This document shows positions 33,397-42,462 of a stretch of DNA of 64,000 nt, piece by piece. Every line of letters starts with the position of its first letter. Position 1 is the first letter of the stretch. A program made the translations under genes and the position numbers. Below the pieces are notes generated by a model. It made no database searches. It was not told the origin of the DNA and saw only the letters and a program-made list of their open reading frames with translations. This stretch comes from Levilactobacillus huananensis (lineage in GTDB: Bacteria; Bacillota; Bacilli; Lactobacillales; Lactobacillaceae): positions 62,001 through 126,000 of the forward strand of contig NZ_RHOC01000006.1 of the NCBI RefSeq assembly GCF_003946145.1, written 5' to 3'.

Positions 33397-34060
33397 ATAC
33401 TATACAGCCTCTCCTTTCCAGAAACATGTTAAGCCTTATTCTAGCACTAGAGGGGGGGCCTCCACCAGTCCCCCCTTTAAACTAATAAGACACCCCACCA
33501 AATTTCGTTAACACCGCTCCAATCCCATGAGGGGGGCGTCCCGATTCATCCATCGACCTTATTTTTATGCCCTGGTAACTTCTATGAGTTGGCTAATGCT
33601 CTAAAAAGTGGGGTTCTCCTCACAACTTCCAAATTAGAAGCAACCGTGATCCCTCACTATGAGCATGACTTTTCTCACATCAGTCAAGCTGACCGGAAAT
33701 CCTGTCTCTGCTCGTCCTTCACCATTTTCATCGATGCCGAATAATGTTTCACATGAAACATTATTCGGCAGACCGATTGAACGACCCCGTGAACCAAAAT
33801 AATCATAAAAAAAGACCACCGCTCGGGGAAAGCGATGATCATCGGAGTAGGGGTAACGTCATTTATAAGAATGACGTTAACTATTTTTTCATTATTCCAG
33901 GGGAGGAGGAGTACATGAAAAAAGATTGTTAATCTTTGGTAGAAGCAACCACTCGGTTAACTTCTATACTGACCATACTAATCGGAAAATATGATGAAAA
34001 TGTGAACTTTTTGGCACGCCACTATGAATTTTGCGCATAAACACTATTTAATTGCTAATT
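33397..34060. other. Long intergenic region between MFS gene and dnaB
   Basis: About 660 bases without a normal gene. They contain the parS palindrome (33735-33770). A hairpin AACGTCATT/AATGACGTT followed by TTTTTT lies at 33855-33888. A very strong Shine-Dalgarno sequence (GGGGAGGAGGAG) precedes a five-codon frame MKKDC at 33915-33932. The small frames seen across this region have no recognisable product. Confidence 0.6.
33735..33770. promoter_or_regulatory. parS site inside a 36-nt perfect palindrome
   Basis: TGTTTCACATGAAACA (33745-33760) is a parS site with one central deviation from the consensus. It is embedded in perfect 17-nt inverted arms starting TGCCGAATAATG, separated by 2 nt. 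The flanking arms are not part of normal parS, so the site could also form a hairpin. Confidence 0.8.
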
Positions 34061-34089
34061 AGCCCCGTAATCTTCATGATTACGGGGCT
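34061..34089 (-). terminator. Terminator-like hairpin after dnaB
   Basis: AGCCCCGTAATC and its perfect complement around a 5-nt loop, 24 bp after the dnaB stop. The T run is weak. Confidence 0.7.
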
Positions 34090-34112
34090 AAATGAGTTCA
34101 ATTCAACTTGAT

Positions 34113-35504
34113 TTAGTGGCCATCCGGCACATAAGCCACCGATGAAAACTTATTATATGACTTTACGAAGAGCAATTTGACTGTTCCTCGTGGACCCGAA
34201 CGGTTCTTTTCAATAATGACTTCGACTTCTCCCACGTCCTGGTCACCCTCGTCACGGGGGTCGCTGTCATTATTATCATCTTCATCCCCGTCACGTTCGT
34301 AATAATCGTCACGGTATAGGAACGACACGATATCGGCATCTTGTTCAATTGACCCGGACTCACGAATATCGGACAACACTGGCCGCTTATCTTGCCGCTG
34401 TTCCACTCCCCGAGAGAGTTGAGACAACGCAATGACTGGGACGTGGAGTTCCTTGGCAAGCTTCTTTAATTGTCGTGAAATATCGGAAACTTCTTGTTGC
34501 CGACTTTCGTGGTTGGTCCCTTCAATCAGTTGCAGGTAATCAATCACGATGAGCCCAAGATTGCCCTTTTCCTTAGCGAGCCGACGACATTTGGCCCGGA
34601 TTTCGGTAATCTTATTCCCGGCAGTATCATCGATATAGATGCTGGCCTTCGCCAGACTTCCCATGGCAACGATCAGGTTTTGCCATTCATCCTCGGAGAG
34701 TTGCCCCGTCCGCAAGTGATTGGCGTCAATCGACCCTTCCGCACACAACATCCGGTTAACCAAAGACTCCGCACTCATTTCCAAACTGAAAATAGCCACG
34801 GTCTTGTCGGTCTTGGTCCCCACGTTCTGGGCGATATTCAGAGCAAAGGCGGTCTTCCCCACGGCAGGCCGAGCGGCGAGAATCATCAATTCATCGTCGT
34901 GAAGCCCCGTGGTCATCTTGTCTAACTCGGCATAACCCGTCGACAGCCCGGTAATCACGTCTCCTTGTTCGGAGAGTTTGTTAATTTCTTCAAAGGAGTT
35001 GTTCAACACGTCGCGGATTGGCTTGAATCCCGATTGATTCCGCGTCTCCGCCACGTTCATGATATCGCGTTCGGCATTATCGAGGAGGTCGGTGACATCA
35101 CCGTCTTGTTGATACCCCTGCGTGGCGATGTTCGTTGCCGTCTGAATCAGCTTACGTAACAGGGACTTCTCCTGGACAATTTTGGCATAGTACGTGGCGT
35201 TAGCAGCGGTCGGTACGGCTCCCGCTAACTCGGCGATATAGGTAATGCCACCCACGTCATCCAACTGATTCTTAGCTGTCAGTCGATCCGTGATCGTCAC
35301 CACATCAATGGCTTCATCCCGGTCGTTAAGATCGATCATCGCCTGAAAAATAAGCTGGTGTTCGCGACGATAAAAGTCTTCCGGCTCTAAAAATTCTAAC
35401 GCATCCACCAACGCGTCGGTACTCAAAAAGATGGCCCCGAGGACCGCCTTTTCGGCATCGAGGTTCTGTGGTGGTGTATGGTCTGTTAATACGTTATTAT
35501 CCAT
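34113..35504 (-). CDS. dnaB: Replicative DNA helicase DnaB
   Basis: 463 residues. The N-terminal helical domain (PPQNLDAEKAVLGAIFLS) interacts with primase. The RecA-like domain has Walker A (ARPAVGKTAFALN), Walker B (LIVIDYLQLI) and the late signature KNRSGPRGTVKLLFVKSYNKF. A hexameric 5'-3' helicase, called DnaC in B. subtilis. Lies after rplI, as usual near the origin. An acidic insert (DGDEDDNNDSDPRDEGDQD) near the C-terminus is longer than in most homologs. Confidence 0.97.
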   Translation of the reverse strand: MDNNVLTDHTPPQNLDAEKAVLGAIFLSTDALVDALEFLEPEDFYRREHQLIFQAMIDLNDRDEAIDVVTITDRLTAKNQLDDVGGITYIAELAGAVPTAANATYYAKIVQEKSLLRKLIQTATNIATQGYQQDGDVTDLLDNAERDIMNVAETRNQSGFKPIRDVLNNSFEEINKLSEQGDVITGLSTGYAELDKMTTGLHDDELMILAARPAVGKTAFALNIAQNVGTKTDKTVAIFSLEMSAESLVNRMLCAEGSIDANHLRTGQLSEDEWQNLIVAMGSLAKASIYIDDTAGNKITEIRAKCRRLAKEKGNLGLIVIDYLQLIEGTNHESRQQEVSDISRQLKKLAKELHVPVIALSQLSRGVEQRQDKRPVLSDIRESGSIEQDADIVSFLYRDDYYERDGDEDDNNDSDPRDEGDQDVGEVEVIIEKNRSGPRGTVKLLFVKSYNKFSSVAYVPDGH

Positions 35505-35662
35505 GCTTGGTTATTTACCTCTTTATTGGACGACGGTTCAACATCAGGTTTCTATTTTACCATAGTATGACAAGCCAAGGGGAAAAGTAACCCGAGTTTC
35601 CCACGTCACTGACAGGTAAATAAAAAGGCCACCGTACTCGGCGACCTCTCATTGTTATTGTC

Positions 35663-36115
35663 CTACTTTTGCGCCACGTGAACCCGAATTTTTGCGGTCA
35701 CTTGGCTGTGTAACTTCACGGGAACGTTCGTGTAACCCAAAACCCGAATGGGTTCTGGCAGTTCCACCTTACGCTTGTCAAGCTTCAAACCAAATTGCTT
35801 TTGAAGAGCTTGCGTAATTTGCTTGCTAGGAATCGAGCCAAATAGCCGGCCATCTTCCCCAGCCTTAGCGACGATTTCAACCACTGTCTTGTCGTCTTCC
35901 AAATGCTTTTGAAGTTCCTTGGCTTCAGCTAAATTCTCTGCTTCGCGTCGGTCTTCCGCATTTTTTTCGGCTTTGAGTTGACTCATGGCAGCTTGATTAG
36001 CCTCTTTGGCCAATCCCCGCTTAATCAGGAAGTTTTGGGCGTAGCCATCGGGAACGTTCTTAATCTCTCCGCGCTTACCCTTACCCCGGACATCTTTGGT
36101 AAAAATAACTCTCAC
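35663..36115 (-). CDS. rplI: 50S ribosomal protein bL9
   Basis: 150 residues. The N-terminal domain ([19 protein letters not shown]) and the conserved [14 protein letters not shown] are followed by a connecting helix and the C-terminal rRNA-binding domain ([12 protein letters not shown]). I chose GTG 36115, with GAGGAG 8 nt upstream, because it matches the family N-terminus; GTG 36124 overlaps the ribosome-binding site. Confidence 0.96.
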   Translation of the reverse strand: MRVIFTKDVRGKGKRGEIKNVPDGYAQNFLIKRGLAKEANQAAMSQLKAEKNAEDRREAENLAEAKELQKHLEDDKTVVEIVAKAGEDGRLFGSIPSKQITQALQKQFGLKLDKRKVELPEPIRVLGYTNVPVKLHSQVTAKIRVHVAQK

Positions 36116-36181
36116 GTCGCTCACTCCTCATTTAATATGCTAACTTTAATCCTACGCCGAAACGCCACCAGAATCAATTAA

Positions 36182-38197
36182 CTATGTGGTGGCCGGTTCC
36201 GGTTCGCCACTGTGGTTGAGCAATTCAATCAGCTGTTGTTTAACCTCAGTGACAGACTTGTCGCTAATCTGGGTCGCCGCGTTAGACAGGTGACCCCCTC
36301 CGCCCATGGCTTCCATGGTGAGCTGGACGTTAATCTCGCCCAACGACCGGGCGGAAATTCCGACACGGCCATCATCTCTGCGTGTGATGACATACGAGGC
36401 ATCCACGCCGGACATATTCAGGAGGTCATCGGCGGCCTGAGCAGCGGTGACGGGATCGTAGGTCTGATCCTCTTCACCAGCAATCAGGGCCATGTCTTCA
36501 TTCACAAACTCCACCATCTCAATTAGGTGGTTGCGTTTCAGATAACTATCAACATTTTCCTTCATGTAACGCTGCATCTCGACGGCATCGGCCCCCGCAG
36601 AACGGAGGTAACTGGCGGCGTCAAAGGTTCGCGTCCCGGTCCGTAACGAGAAGTGCTTGGTATCCACGAAGATCCCCGCCAGCATAGCCGTAGCTTCCAG
36701 CTTGTTAATCGGCTCACCCTCTTGCGACTGATATTCAAACATTTCGGTAATCAGTTCGCAAGTGGAGCTCGCGTATGGTTCGATGTAGACCAACAATGGG
36801 TTTTCAGGGAACTCTTCGCCTCGCCGGTGATGGTCAATGATCATCACACGGTTTTCCAACCGGTCATAGAGCGCTGATGAAATGGAAATCGATGGCTTCG
36901 AATGATCCACCATCAGTAACATACTCTGGTCGGTGGCCTTCTCCAAGGCCTCTTCCGGCGAAATGATGGCGGCATCGATGGCCGGATAAGCCTTCAGGTT
37001 GTCCAGCAACCGCTGAACATCGGAGTGGACCGTTTCCTTATCCAAGACAATCCAACAGGTCTTGTTGTTCATCTTGGCAATCCGTCGAATCCCTAGACAA
37101 GCTCCCAAGGAGTCCATGTCAGGTTGCGAATGTCCCTGAACAAAGATCTGGTCGGACTCGTTCATCAGCTCTTGCAGGGCTTGTGAGATCATCCGTGCGC
37201 GGACCCGCGTTCGTTTCTCCATCGGGTTGGTCTTTCCCCCATAGTAGCGGGCAGCCTGGTCAGCAGCTTTGACCACGACTTGGTCTCCACCCCGACCCAG
37301 TGCCAGGTCCAGATTACTTTGAGCCTGGTCGGCCAGTTTGTTCAGGTTCGGATCGCCGTAAGCAATCCCCATACTCAAGGTCAAGGGGAAGTTTTGCTTA
37401 GACGTCGTCTCGCGGATCGTATCAAGAATCTTGAATTTATCGGCTTCAATCGCGGCCAGCGACTTAGCGTAGGCCAGAATGAAGTAATGGTCATCATCCA
37501 GTTGCTTGAGATACATATCAAACTGCTGAACCCAGGCCGACAGCTCATTGGTCACGTAGTTTCGTAGATTGGAAATATCCTGGTCAGTCATCGACTGGGT
37601 AATCTCATCGTAGTTGTCCAAGAAGATTTGGCCGATAGCGATCTTTTCGTTGTCGTACTGTTCTTGAATCAACTGATAATGCGTGATGTCATACAGGTAG
37701 ACGGCATGAAAATCCGGTTGCACATACATCGTAAACCGCTGGTCCTGCCACTTAATCGTGGTCATCGTCTGCGGTTCGGCCGTGCTAATCAGATTTGCCA
37801 GCTCAGGGTCGACCTCTTTAATGGGCCGACTCAAAACATCGGTGTCCCCAAAGTAATTCTGCAGGTAGGGATTGACCCATTCCACTTGGTCATTGTCCCC
37901 CAGAATCATCACACCCGGTGGCATGCGTAGTAAGGCCTCTTGCTCTCCTTGCTGAATGCGAAATGCCAGGTCGGAAATATATTGCGTGGTGTCGTCACCA
38001 ATCTCCGCCATGGTATTGAACACAACCAGCGTGGCAATCCCTACTAGAACTAGAATGACAATCCCAAAGATCCAATTCAAAAGGAAGGATAAGACAATAC
38101 CGAGGATGGCCAGAGCAGCGGTCATAATAGCGATACCGCGCAAGCGCCGATTCTGTAAGAATTCGGGGATGTTGGATCGCGAAAATAATTTATTCAT
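36182..38197 (-). CDS. gdpP: Cyclic di-AMP phosphodiesterase GdpP
   Basis: 671 residues. Two N-terminal membrane helices (~20-60) are followed by a PAS-like region, a degenerate GGDEF domain (~170-300) and a DHH-DHHA1 phosphodiesterase (QPDMDSLGA, DHSKP, DHHRRGEEF; GGGGHLSNAA near the end). It hydrolyses c-di-AMP and so affects osmotic balance and cell-wall stress. AGGAGC selects ATG 38197. Next to rplI and dnaB in the standard order. Confidence 0.96.
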   Translation of the reverse strand: MNKLFSRSNIPEFLQNRRLRGIAIMTAALAILGIVLSFLLNWIFGIVILVLVGIATLVVFNTMAEIGDDTTQYISDLAFRIQQGEQEALLRMPPGVMILGDNDQVEWVNPYLQNYFGDTDVLSRPIKEVDPELANLISTAEPQTMTTIKWQDQRFTMYVQPDFHAVYLYDITHYQLIQEQYDNEKIAIGQIFLDNYDEITQSMTDQDISNLRNYVTNELSAWVQQFDMYLKQLDDDHYFILAYAKSLAAIEADKFKILDTIRETTSKQNFPLTLSMGIAYGDPNLNKLADQAQSNLDLALGRGGDQVVVKAADQAARYYGGKTNPMEKRTRVRARMISQALQELMNESDQIFVQGHSQPDMDSLGACLGIRRIAKMNNKTCWIVLDKETVHSDVQRLLDNLKAYPAIDAAIISPEEALEKATDQSMLLMVDHSKPSISISSALYDRLENRVMIIDHHRRGEEFPENPLLVYIEPYASSTCELITEMFEYQSQEGEPINKLEATAMLAGIFVDTKHFSLRTGTRTFDAASYLRSAGADAVEMQRYMKENVDSYLKRNHLIEMVEFVNEDMALIAGEEDQTYDPVTAAQAADDLLNMSGVDASYVITRRDDGRVGISARSLGEINVQLTMEAMGGGGHLSNAATQISDKSVTEVKQQLIELLNHSGEPEPATT

Positions 38198-38392
38198 TTT
38201 GCTCCTCATCTGATTCATCTGGAAAAATTTGTGTTCACCCACTAAAACAGCTTCTGAAAATTAGCGGGCTTAAAAGTTACAAATAATACCCTTATTTTAT
38301 CACATTCGGTGACAATCACAAAGACCCGGCTAACCGGATGAAACCTTAACGTGGCGGGGATGAATCCGATTTATTCTATTTTCTATTTTGAC

Positions 38393-38423
38393 TTGACCTT
38401 GACGCGACGGTAACCCTTATAGT
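38393..38423 (+). promoter_or_regulatory. MerR-type promoter with 19-bp spacer
   Basis: TTGACC (38393-38398) and TATAGT (38418-38423) separated by 19 bp, the long spacing typical of promoters activated by MerR regulators. It precedes the MerR gene, suggesting autoregulation. Confidence 0.7.
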
Positions 38424-38453
38424 AGGTTGTAAGCACGAAAGGAGGGGGAGCCC

Positions 38454-39215
38454 ATGACGACCAGCATTCAAGAACTGGCGCGCCTGGCTAAGGTCAGTCC
38501 ACGCACCCTACGGTATTACGATCAGATTGGTCTGTTACCAGCGAAACGCAATCCTCAAAATGGTTACCGCGAATACGACGCCAGGGCCGTCGACCGGTTA
38601 CAAATGATCCGTTATTTTCAATTGTTTGGCTTCAGTCTCACCGCCATTCAGGAACTTCTGGACCAGTCGTCAGCCCGGCAAACGGCGGCCCTTGCCCAAC
38701 AACGCCAACGCTTGCTGGATGAACGGGACCACCTCACAACGCTGCTGACTACCCTGGACCGCACCCTAGCGGCCAGAAATGGAGGTCCGCAAATGACGGA
38801 TTCAGAAAAATTCAGTGCCTTTAAGCAACAACAGCTCACCACAAATGATCGTGAGTTTGGTCAGGAAGCTCGTGAGCGCTACGGCACAGCATCGGTGGCT
38901 GCCAGTCAACGTCGATTTGCCGCACTCAGCGAGATTGACTACCAGGCGATGCAAACCTGTGAGCAACGGCTGCTCACCAATCTCAAGACCGTGGCCCAGT
39001 CTGGTGACATGACCAGTGACTTGGCTCGCCAAGTCTTCGATGACCACAAAACTTGGTTATGTTTCACGTGGAACAATTACTCACCGGCTACCCATCGTGG
39101 CCTGGCCGAACTCTACCTGAGCGATGACCGTTTTACCAGCTACTACAATGACCGAGTGGGCTTGTCCAATGCCACAGCAACTCTGGTTACTCTCATTCAA
39201 CACTACGCACAGTGA
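38454..39215 (+). CDS. MerR-family regulator with TipAS-like domain
   Basis: 253 residues. The N-terminal MerR helix-turn-helix (SIQELARLAKVSPRTLRYYDQIGLLPAKRNPQNGYREY) is followed by a dimerisation helix and a C-terminal domain of TipAS type (~130-253: ARERYGTAS ... LYLSDDRFTSYYND). Such regulators bind drugs or peptides and activate their own promoter; MtaN and TipAL are examples. GGAGGGGG precedes ATG 38454. The coding sequence contains a perfect parS site at 39060. The target other than itself is unknown. Confidence 0.88.
   Translation: MTTSIQELARLAKVSPRTLRYYDQIGLLPAKRNPQNGYREYDARAVDRLQMIRYFQLFGFSLTAIQELLDQSSARQTAALAQQRQRLLDERDHLTTLLTTLDRTLAARNGGPQMTDSEKFSAFKQQQLTTNDREFGQEARERYGTASVAASQRRFAALSEIDYQAMQTCEQRLLTNLKTVAQSGDMTSDLARQVFDDHKTWLCFTWNNYSPATHRGLAELYLSDDRFTSYYNDRVGLSNATATLVTLIQHYAQ
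39060..39075. promoter_or_regulatory. parS site within the TipA-like gene
   Basis: TGTTTCACGTGGAACA is an exact match to the Firmicutes parS consensus (TGTTCCACGTGAAACA on the other strand). It is read through as codons of the regulator gene. Confidence 0.92.
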
Positions 39216-39265
39216 GTCTACAAAGGGTGCTGATCCCCCGTGTTCAGCGCCTTTTTCAATCTAAT

Positions 39266-39730
39266 TTATTGTGCTGTGGGGTCCTTAATCTGACGCCAAG
39301 ACATCACGTGAAGTATCCAGGAAATCCCATAGCGATCGGTGAAATGTCCCATTTTGCCACCCCAAAACTGCCGTTCAAAGGGTATCTCCATGATAACTGT
39401 TTGGGAAGCCACCACGCATTGATAGAAGGCATTGGCAGCTGCCGCGCTAGTAGCATCAGCCGCATTGACATCCAAGATGAGATCAACCTGGTTGCTAGGT
39501 ATTGGTGTCCCACGAAAGGCATCAGCGCATTGCAAACTGGTTTCCAGAACACTGAACCCGACATGAATCGCCATCGCTTCCAAGTCAGCGTCGTCCGGTA
39601 ACCCTGGCTGGCCTGTTCGGCACTGGGACTGAAGCGATAGACATCTTGTGCACCGAAGACCTCTTGATAATATGCGAGGGGCTTCCTTGGCACTGGTAAA
39701 CGAAAGACTAGGGATCAAACGCGATTGCAT
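39266..39730 (-). pseudogene. VOC/PhnB-like protein gene with frameshifts
   Basis: The start (MQSRLIPSLSFTSAKEA) and the C-terminal two-thirds (ADLEAMAIHVGFSVLETS ... FWGGKMGHFTDRYGISW) are in one frame. The segment between (KPLAYYQEVFGAQDVYRFSP) is in another. Joined, they give a normal PhnB/glyoxalase-like protein of about 150 residues. Two compensating indels therefore disrupt the gene, unless the sequence has errors here. Confidence 0.8.
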
Positions 39731-39790
39731 AACCACCCACCCTTTCCTGTCGCAATCTTCCAGTGAATACGCTAGCCCATTTTTAAGCTA

Positions 39791-39820
39791 AAAAAAGCCA
39801 TCCCCGCAGGGATGGCTTTT
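39791..39820. terminator. Terminator of rpsF-ssb-rpsR
   Basis: AAAAGCCATCCC / GGGATGGCTTTT around a 4-nt loop, with T runs on both strands. Confidence 0.93.
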
Positions 39821-39825
39821 AAAAA

Positions 39826-40062
39826 CTATTCTTCACCGATAAATGGCATTAAGCCCATGATCCGTGAACGCTTGATAGCGATAGTTAACTTCCGTTGGTT
39901 CTTGGCACTAGTGCCAGTAACCCGGCGAGGTAAGATCTTACCCCGTTCGGAGATAAACCGACGTAATAAGTCAGTATCTTTGTAATCAATGTATTCGATG
40001 TGGTTGGCTGCAATAAAGTCAACCTTACGACGGCGACGGCCGCCACGACGTTGTCCTGCCAT
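39826..40062 (-). CDS. rpsR: 30S ribosomal protein bS18
   Basis: 78 residues, the normal length. Basic N-terminus ([11 protein letters not shown]), then the conserved [23 protein letters not shown] and [21 protein letters not shown]. It binds S6 in the 30S platform. Last gene of the rpsF-ssb-rpsR operon. Confidence 0.97.
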   Translation of the reverse strand: MAGQRRGGRRRRKVDFIAANHIEYIDYKDTDLLRRFISERGKILPRRVTGTSAKNQRKLTIAIKRSRIMGLMPFIGEE

Positions 40063-40090
40063 GAGAAATTCCCTCCTCGTTTTTTAGTGT

Positions 40091-40657
40091 TTAGAACGGT
40101 AAATCATCATCGGAAATGTCAATTGAATCCCCGGTATTCGCAAATGGGTCGCTAGCATTGCTGCCGGCGTTCTGATTTGGCGTTGTCGGTCTTGGATTCT
40201 GATTTTGAGTTGGGGCACTCGACGTTGGGTTCCCACTCGTAAATGGATTGGCATTTTGATTCTGATTCTGAGGAGCATTATTCACGGGTGCACCGTAGTT
40301 TTCATTTCCACCGTTGGCGTTCGCGTTACGATTGCTCGAACGTGGTTCCAAGAACGAAAAGTTCTCGACGACAACTTCAGTCACGTAAACTCGTTGACCC
40401 TGCTGGTTTTCGTAGTTCCGGGTTTGGATGCGGCCTTCAATGCCACAAAGAGACCCCTTGTGCATATAGTTCGCAAAATTTTCCGCGGATTTGCGCCAAA
40501 TGACACAACTAACGAAATCAGCTTCCCGCTCACCTTGCTGGTTGGTGAACCGCCGATCAACGGCCAAAGTAAATGTGGCAACAGCAGCACCGCCTTGGGT
40601 ATAACGTAACTCAACATCCCGTGTCAGTCGGCCAGTAAGTACTACTCGGTTGATCAT
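40091..40657 (-). CDS. ssb: Single-stranded DNA-binding protein
   Basis: 188 residues. The OB fold ([20 protein letters not shown] ... [17 protein letters not shown]) occupies ~1-110. A long Asn/Gln/Pro-rich linker and the acidic tip DISDDDLPF, which binds replication and repair partners, follow. Lies between rpsF and rpsR as in most Firmicutes. Confidence 0.97.
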   Translation of the reverse strand: MINRVVLTGRLTRDVELRYTQGGAAVATFTLAVDRRFTNQQGEREADFVSCVIWRKSAENFANYMHKGSLCGIEGRIQTRNYENQQGQRVYVTEVVVENFSFLEPRSSNRNANANGGNENYGAPVNNAPQNQNQNANPFTSGNPTSSAPTQNQNPRPTTPNQNAGSNASDPFANTGDSIDISDDDLPF

Positions 40658-40698
40658 TGCTGAATAACTCCTCTCAAATTTATAAGTCTGTAGTTAAA

Positions 40699-40995
40699 TT
40701 AATCTTCGCGCTTAACGATCATGTGACGTAAGATACCGTCATTGATCTTAGCTAAACGGTCGAATTCGTTTAAAGCTTCGTCATCAGAAGCGTTTACCGT
40801 GATAATGTGGTAAATACCTTCGTTAAAGCCACCGATTTCGTAAGCAAAACGACGCTTGGACCAGTCTTTTGAACCGATCACTTCTGCACCGTTGTCCGTG
40901 ATAACCTTGTCAAAGCGTTCAACCAAAGCGGTCTTTGCGCCATCGTCAAGATCTGGACGAATGATGTAGGTAATTTCGTATTTAGTAGTTTCCAT
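40699..40995 (-). CDS. rpsF: 30S ribosomal protein bS6
   Basis: 98 residues with the bS6 pattern ([46 protein letters not shown]). First gene of the operon. Its leader (41000-41087) contains a hairpin CCGC/GCGG followed by GGGCC, a possible S6:S18 autoregulatory site as known for other rpsF leaders, but I could not confirm the motif. Confidence 0.97.
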   Translation of the reverse strand: METTKYEITYIIRPDLDDGAKTALVERFDKVITDNGAEVIGSKDWSKRRFAYEIGGFNEGIYHIITVNASDDEALNEFDRLAKINDGILRHMIVKRED

Positions 40996-41087
40996 GAATC
41001 ATTACACCTCCTTATGGACTTCAGGCCCCCGCTACAATGCGGAAGCAAGGAGAGACACTAGCGTAAGCCAGATACTCACAAGCTAGT

Positions 41088-41116
41088 AGTATAGCATAAA
41101 CAGAAATGTTAAGCAA
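41088..41116 (-). promoter_or_regulatory. Promoter of rpsF-ssb-rpsR
   Basis: On the minus strand TTGCTT (41116-41111) and TATACT (41093-41088) are separated by 17 bp, about 95 bp upstream of rpsF. Confidence 0.7.
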
Positions 41117-41387
41117 ATCGGGGCCGACCGATGGGTGTTGGTTACGTTACAGGGTTAATTCCGGATTTTACTGCCCGTTATTTTTAAATCCCCAAAACTT
41201 TTTTAAAAGAAAGGTCGTTACGTCAGAATCTGGGCTCACGACCACTCTCAGCGCCGTGAGCCCATCGACCTCCCGGTTTAATCGAAAGCGCCGTTAACCG
41301 TTAACCTACGGCCGTTATGGCCCTCTAAACGGTTCTTTCTGCCAAGCTCACAAAAAAAGAACGACTTGCGCCGTTCTTCTAACTTAA
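41117..41387. other. Intergenic region without a gene
   Basis: Between the rpsF promoter and the DUF436 gene I see no frame with a ribosome-binding site. Only short inverted repeats (for example around 41290-41330) are present. Confidence 0.5.
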
Positions 41388-41945
41388 TTATTTGATTGGA
41401 TCGTAATTTGCCCGAGGGCCACCAACGTACTTAGGACGAGAACGTAAGGCCGTCACGTGAGCACCACCCAATTCCTTCAATGAAGGCCGTACCGGAACCT
41501 GAACGAACTTGACATGTTGGCCAATGGCCGTGTCTCCAATGTCGAGGCCGGCTTGGGCCACAACATGTTCAACTTCAACGGGATCCTTAAACTGCTTGAA
41601 GGCAGCGATTGAGGCAGCCCCACCAGCATGTAAAGCTGGCACAACCGTGACAATCTCAAAGTGATTCTTTTCCGCAACTTCGCGTTCGACCACCAAGCTC
41701 CGGTTGATGTGTTCACACCCTTGTACCGCCAAGTGAATGCCCAGTGGGCGTAACTTGTCGACTAAGGTCTTGATAATCGCCATTCCTACTGCGGGATTGG
41801 AGTCCTTACCAATGTGCCCACCAACAACTTCACTGGTTGAGCATCCCAGAACAAACAAATCACCTTTACGTAAGTGAGCTGCATCCAAAACGTCAGAAAC
41901 AATGACGTTCAGGTCAGCTTCAATTTTACTTGTATCTACTGCCAT
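41388..41945 (-). CDS. DUF436 / UPF0340 family protein (YwlG-like)
   Basis: 185 residues matching the YwlG family: [52 protein letters not shown]. The family is conserved in Firmicutes with unknown function. AAGGAGT precedes ATG 41945. It follows the vitamin B6 genes on the same strand after a 13-bp gap, so it is probably in the same transcript. Confidence 0.88.
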   Translation of the reverse strand: MAVDTSKIEADLNVIVSDVLDAAHLRKGDLFVLGCSTSEVVGGHIGKDSNPAVGMAIIKTLVDKLRPLGIHLAVQGCEHINRSLVVEREVAEKNHFEIVTVVPALHAGGAASIAAFKQFKDPVEVEHVVAQAGLDIGDTAIGQHVKFVQVPVRPSLKELGGAHVTALRSRPKYVGGPRANYDPIK

Positions 41946-41958
41946 CAAATGTCACTCC

Positions 41959-42462
41959 TTAAACTAAATTAGGCTTGAATTTCACAAGACTTTCCACGAT
42001 GGAAAGTGTTACGACCATCCCAAACCCGACTTGAACGATGTTACCAAAGATCGAGGCCAATCCGGCTGCCCAACCAAAAAGTAAGGCGGTCGCAAAGTAG
42101 TACCCAACTATCATAATAACGCTTCCAACTAATAAAGGAAAAATAGTTGTTTTGAGCGTTTTGTGTTTAGGGGTGAGGAAGCCAACAGCGGCCCCTTGTG
42201 CCCCGTGAATGACGAGTGAGAACAGGCACCATTCAGGATGACCGGACAACAGGTCAATCAGAAAACCACTTGTCCCCCCAACGACAGCCCCCATAGGATT
42301 CCCAAAGAGAATTGCCGTCGCATAAATACCCACTTCACAAAGCGTCACAAATCCCTTCGTTGCTGGAACGGGGATGATAACCAGTAGCGACATGGCTACC
42401 GTCATCGCCGTCAGCACCGCAGTTAACGTCATCTGTTTAATTGGATCCTTTGCCTTTTTCAT
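41959..42462 (-). CDS. ECF transporter S component, probably for vitamin B6
   Basis: 167 residues with about six membrane helices and the S-component start KQMTLTAVLTAMTVAMSLLV. AGGAGG selects ATG 42462, which overlaps the kinase stop by 4 bp (translational coupling). S components give substrate specificity to the shared ECF energising module. Pairing with a PdxK/ThiD-type kinase and a MocR regulator points to pyridoxine; hydroxymethylpyrimidine (thiamine) is the alternative. Confidence 0.82.
   Translation of the reverse strand: MKKAKDPIKQMTLTAVLTAMTVAMSLLVIIPVPATKGFVTLCEVGIYATAILFGNPMGAVVGGTSGFLIDLLSGHPEWCLFSLVIHGAQGAAVGFLTPKHKTLKTTIFPLLVGSVIMIVGYYFATALLFGWAAGLASIFGNIVQVGFGMVVTLSIVESLVKFKPNLV

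Noticed and set aside
33744-33932. 62-codon frame through the parS palindrome
   Set aside because: Starts in the palindrome with no translation signal; only the last five codons have a strong ribosome-binding site.
39304-39693. Separate 129-codon gene beside the VOC frame
   Set aside because: Only its short segment AYYQEVFGAQDVY belongs to the VOC fold; it is the other frame of the same disrupted gene.
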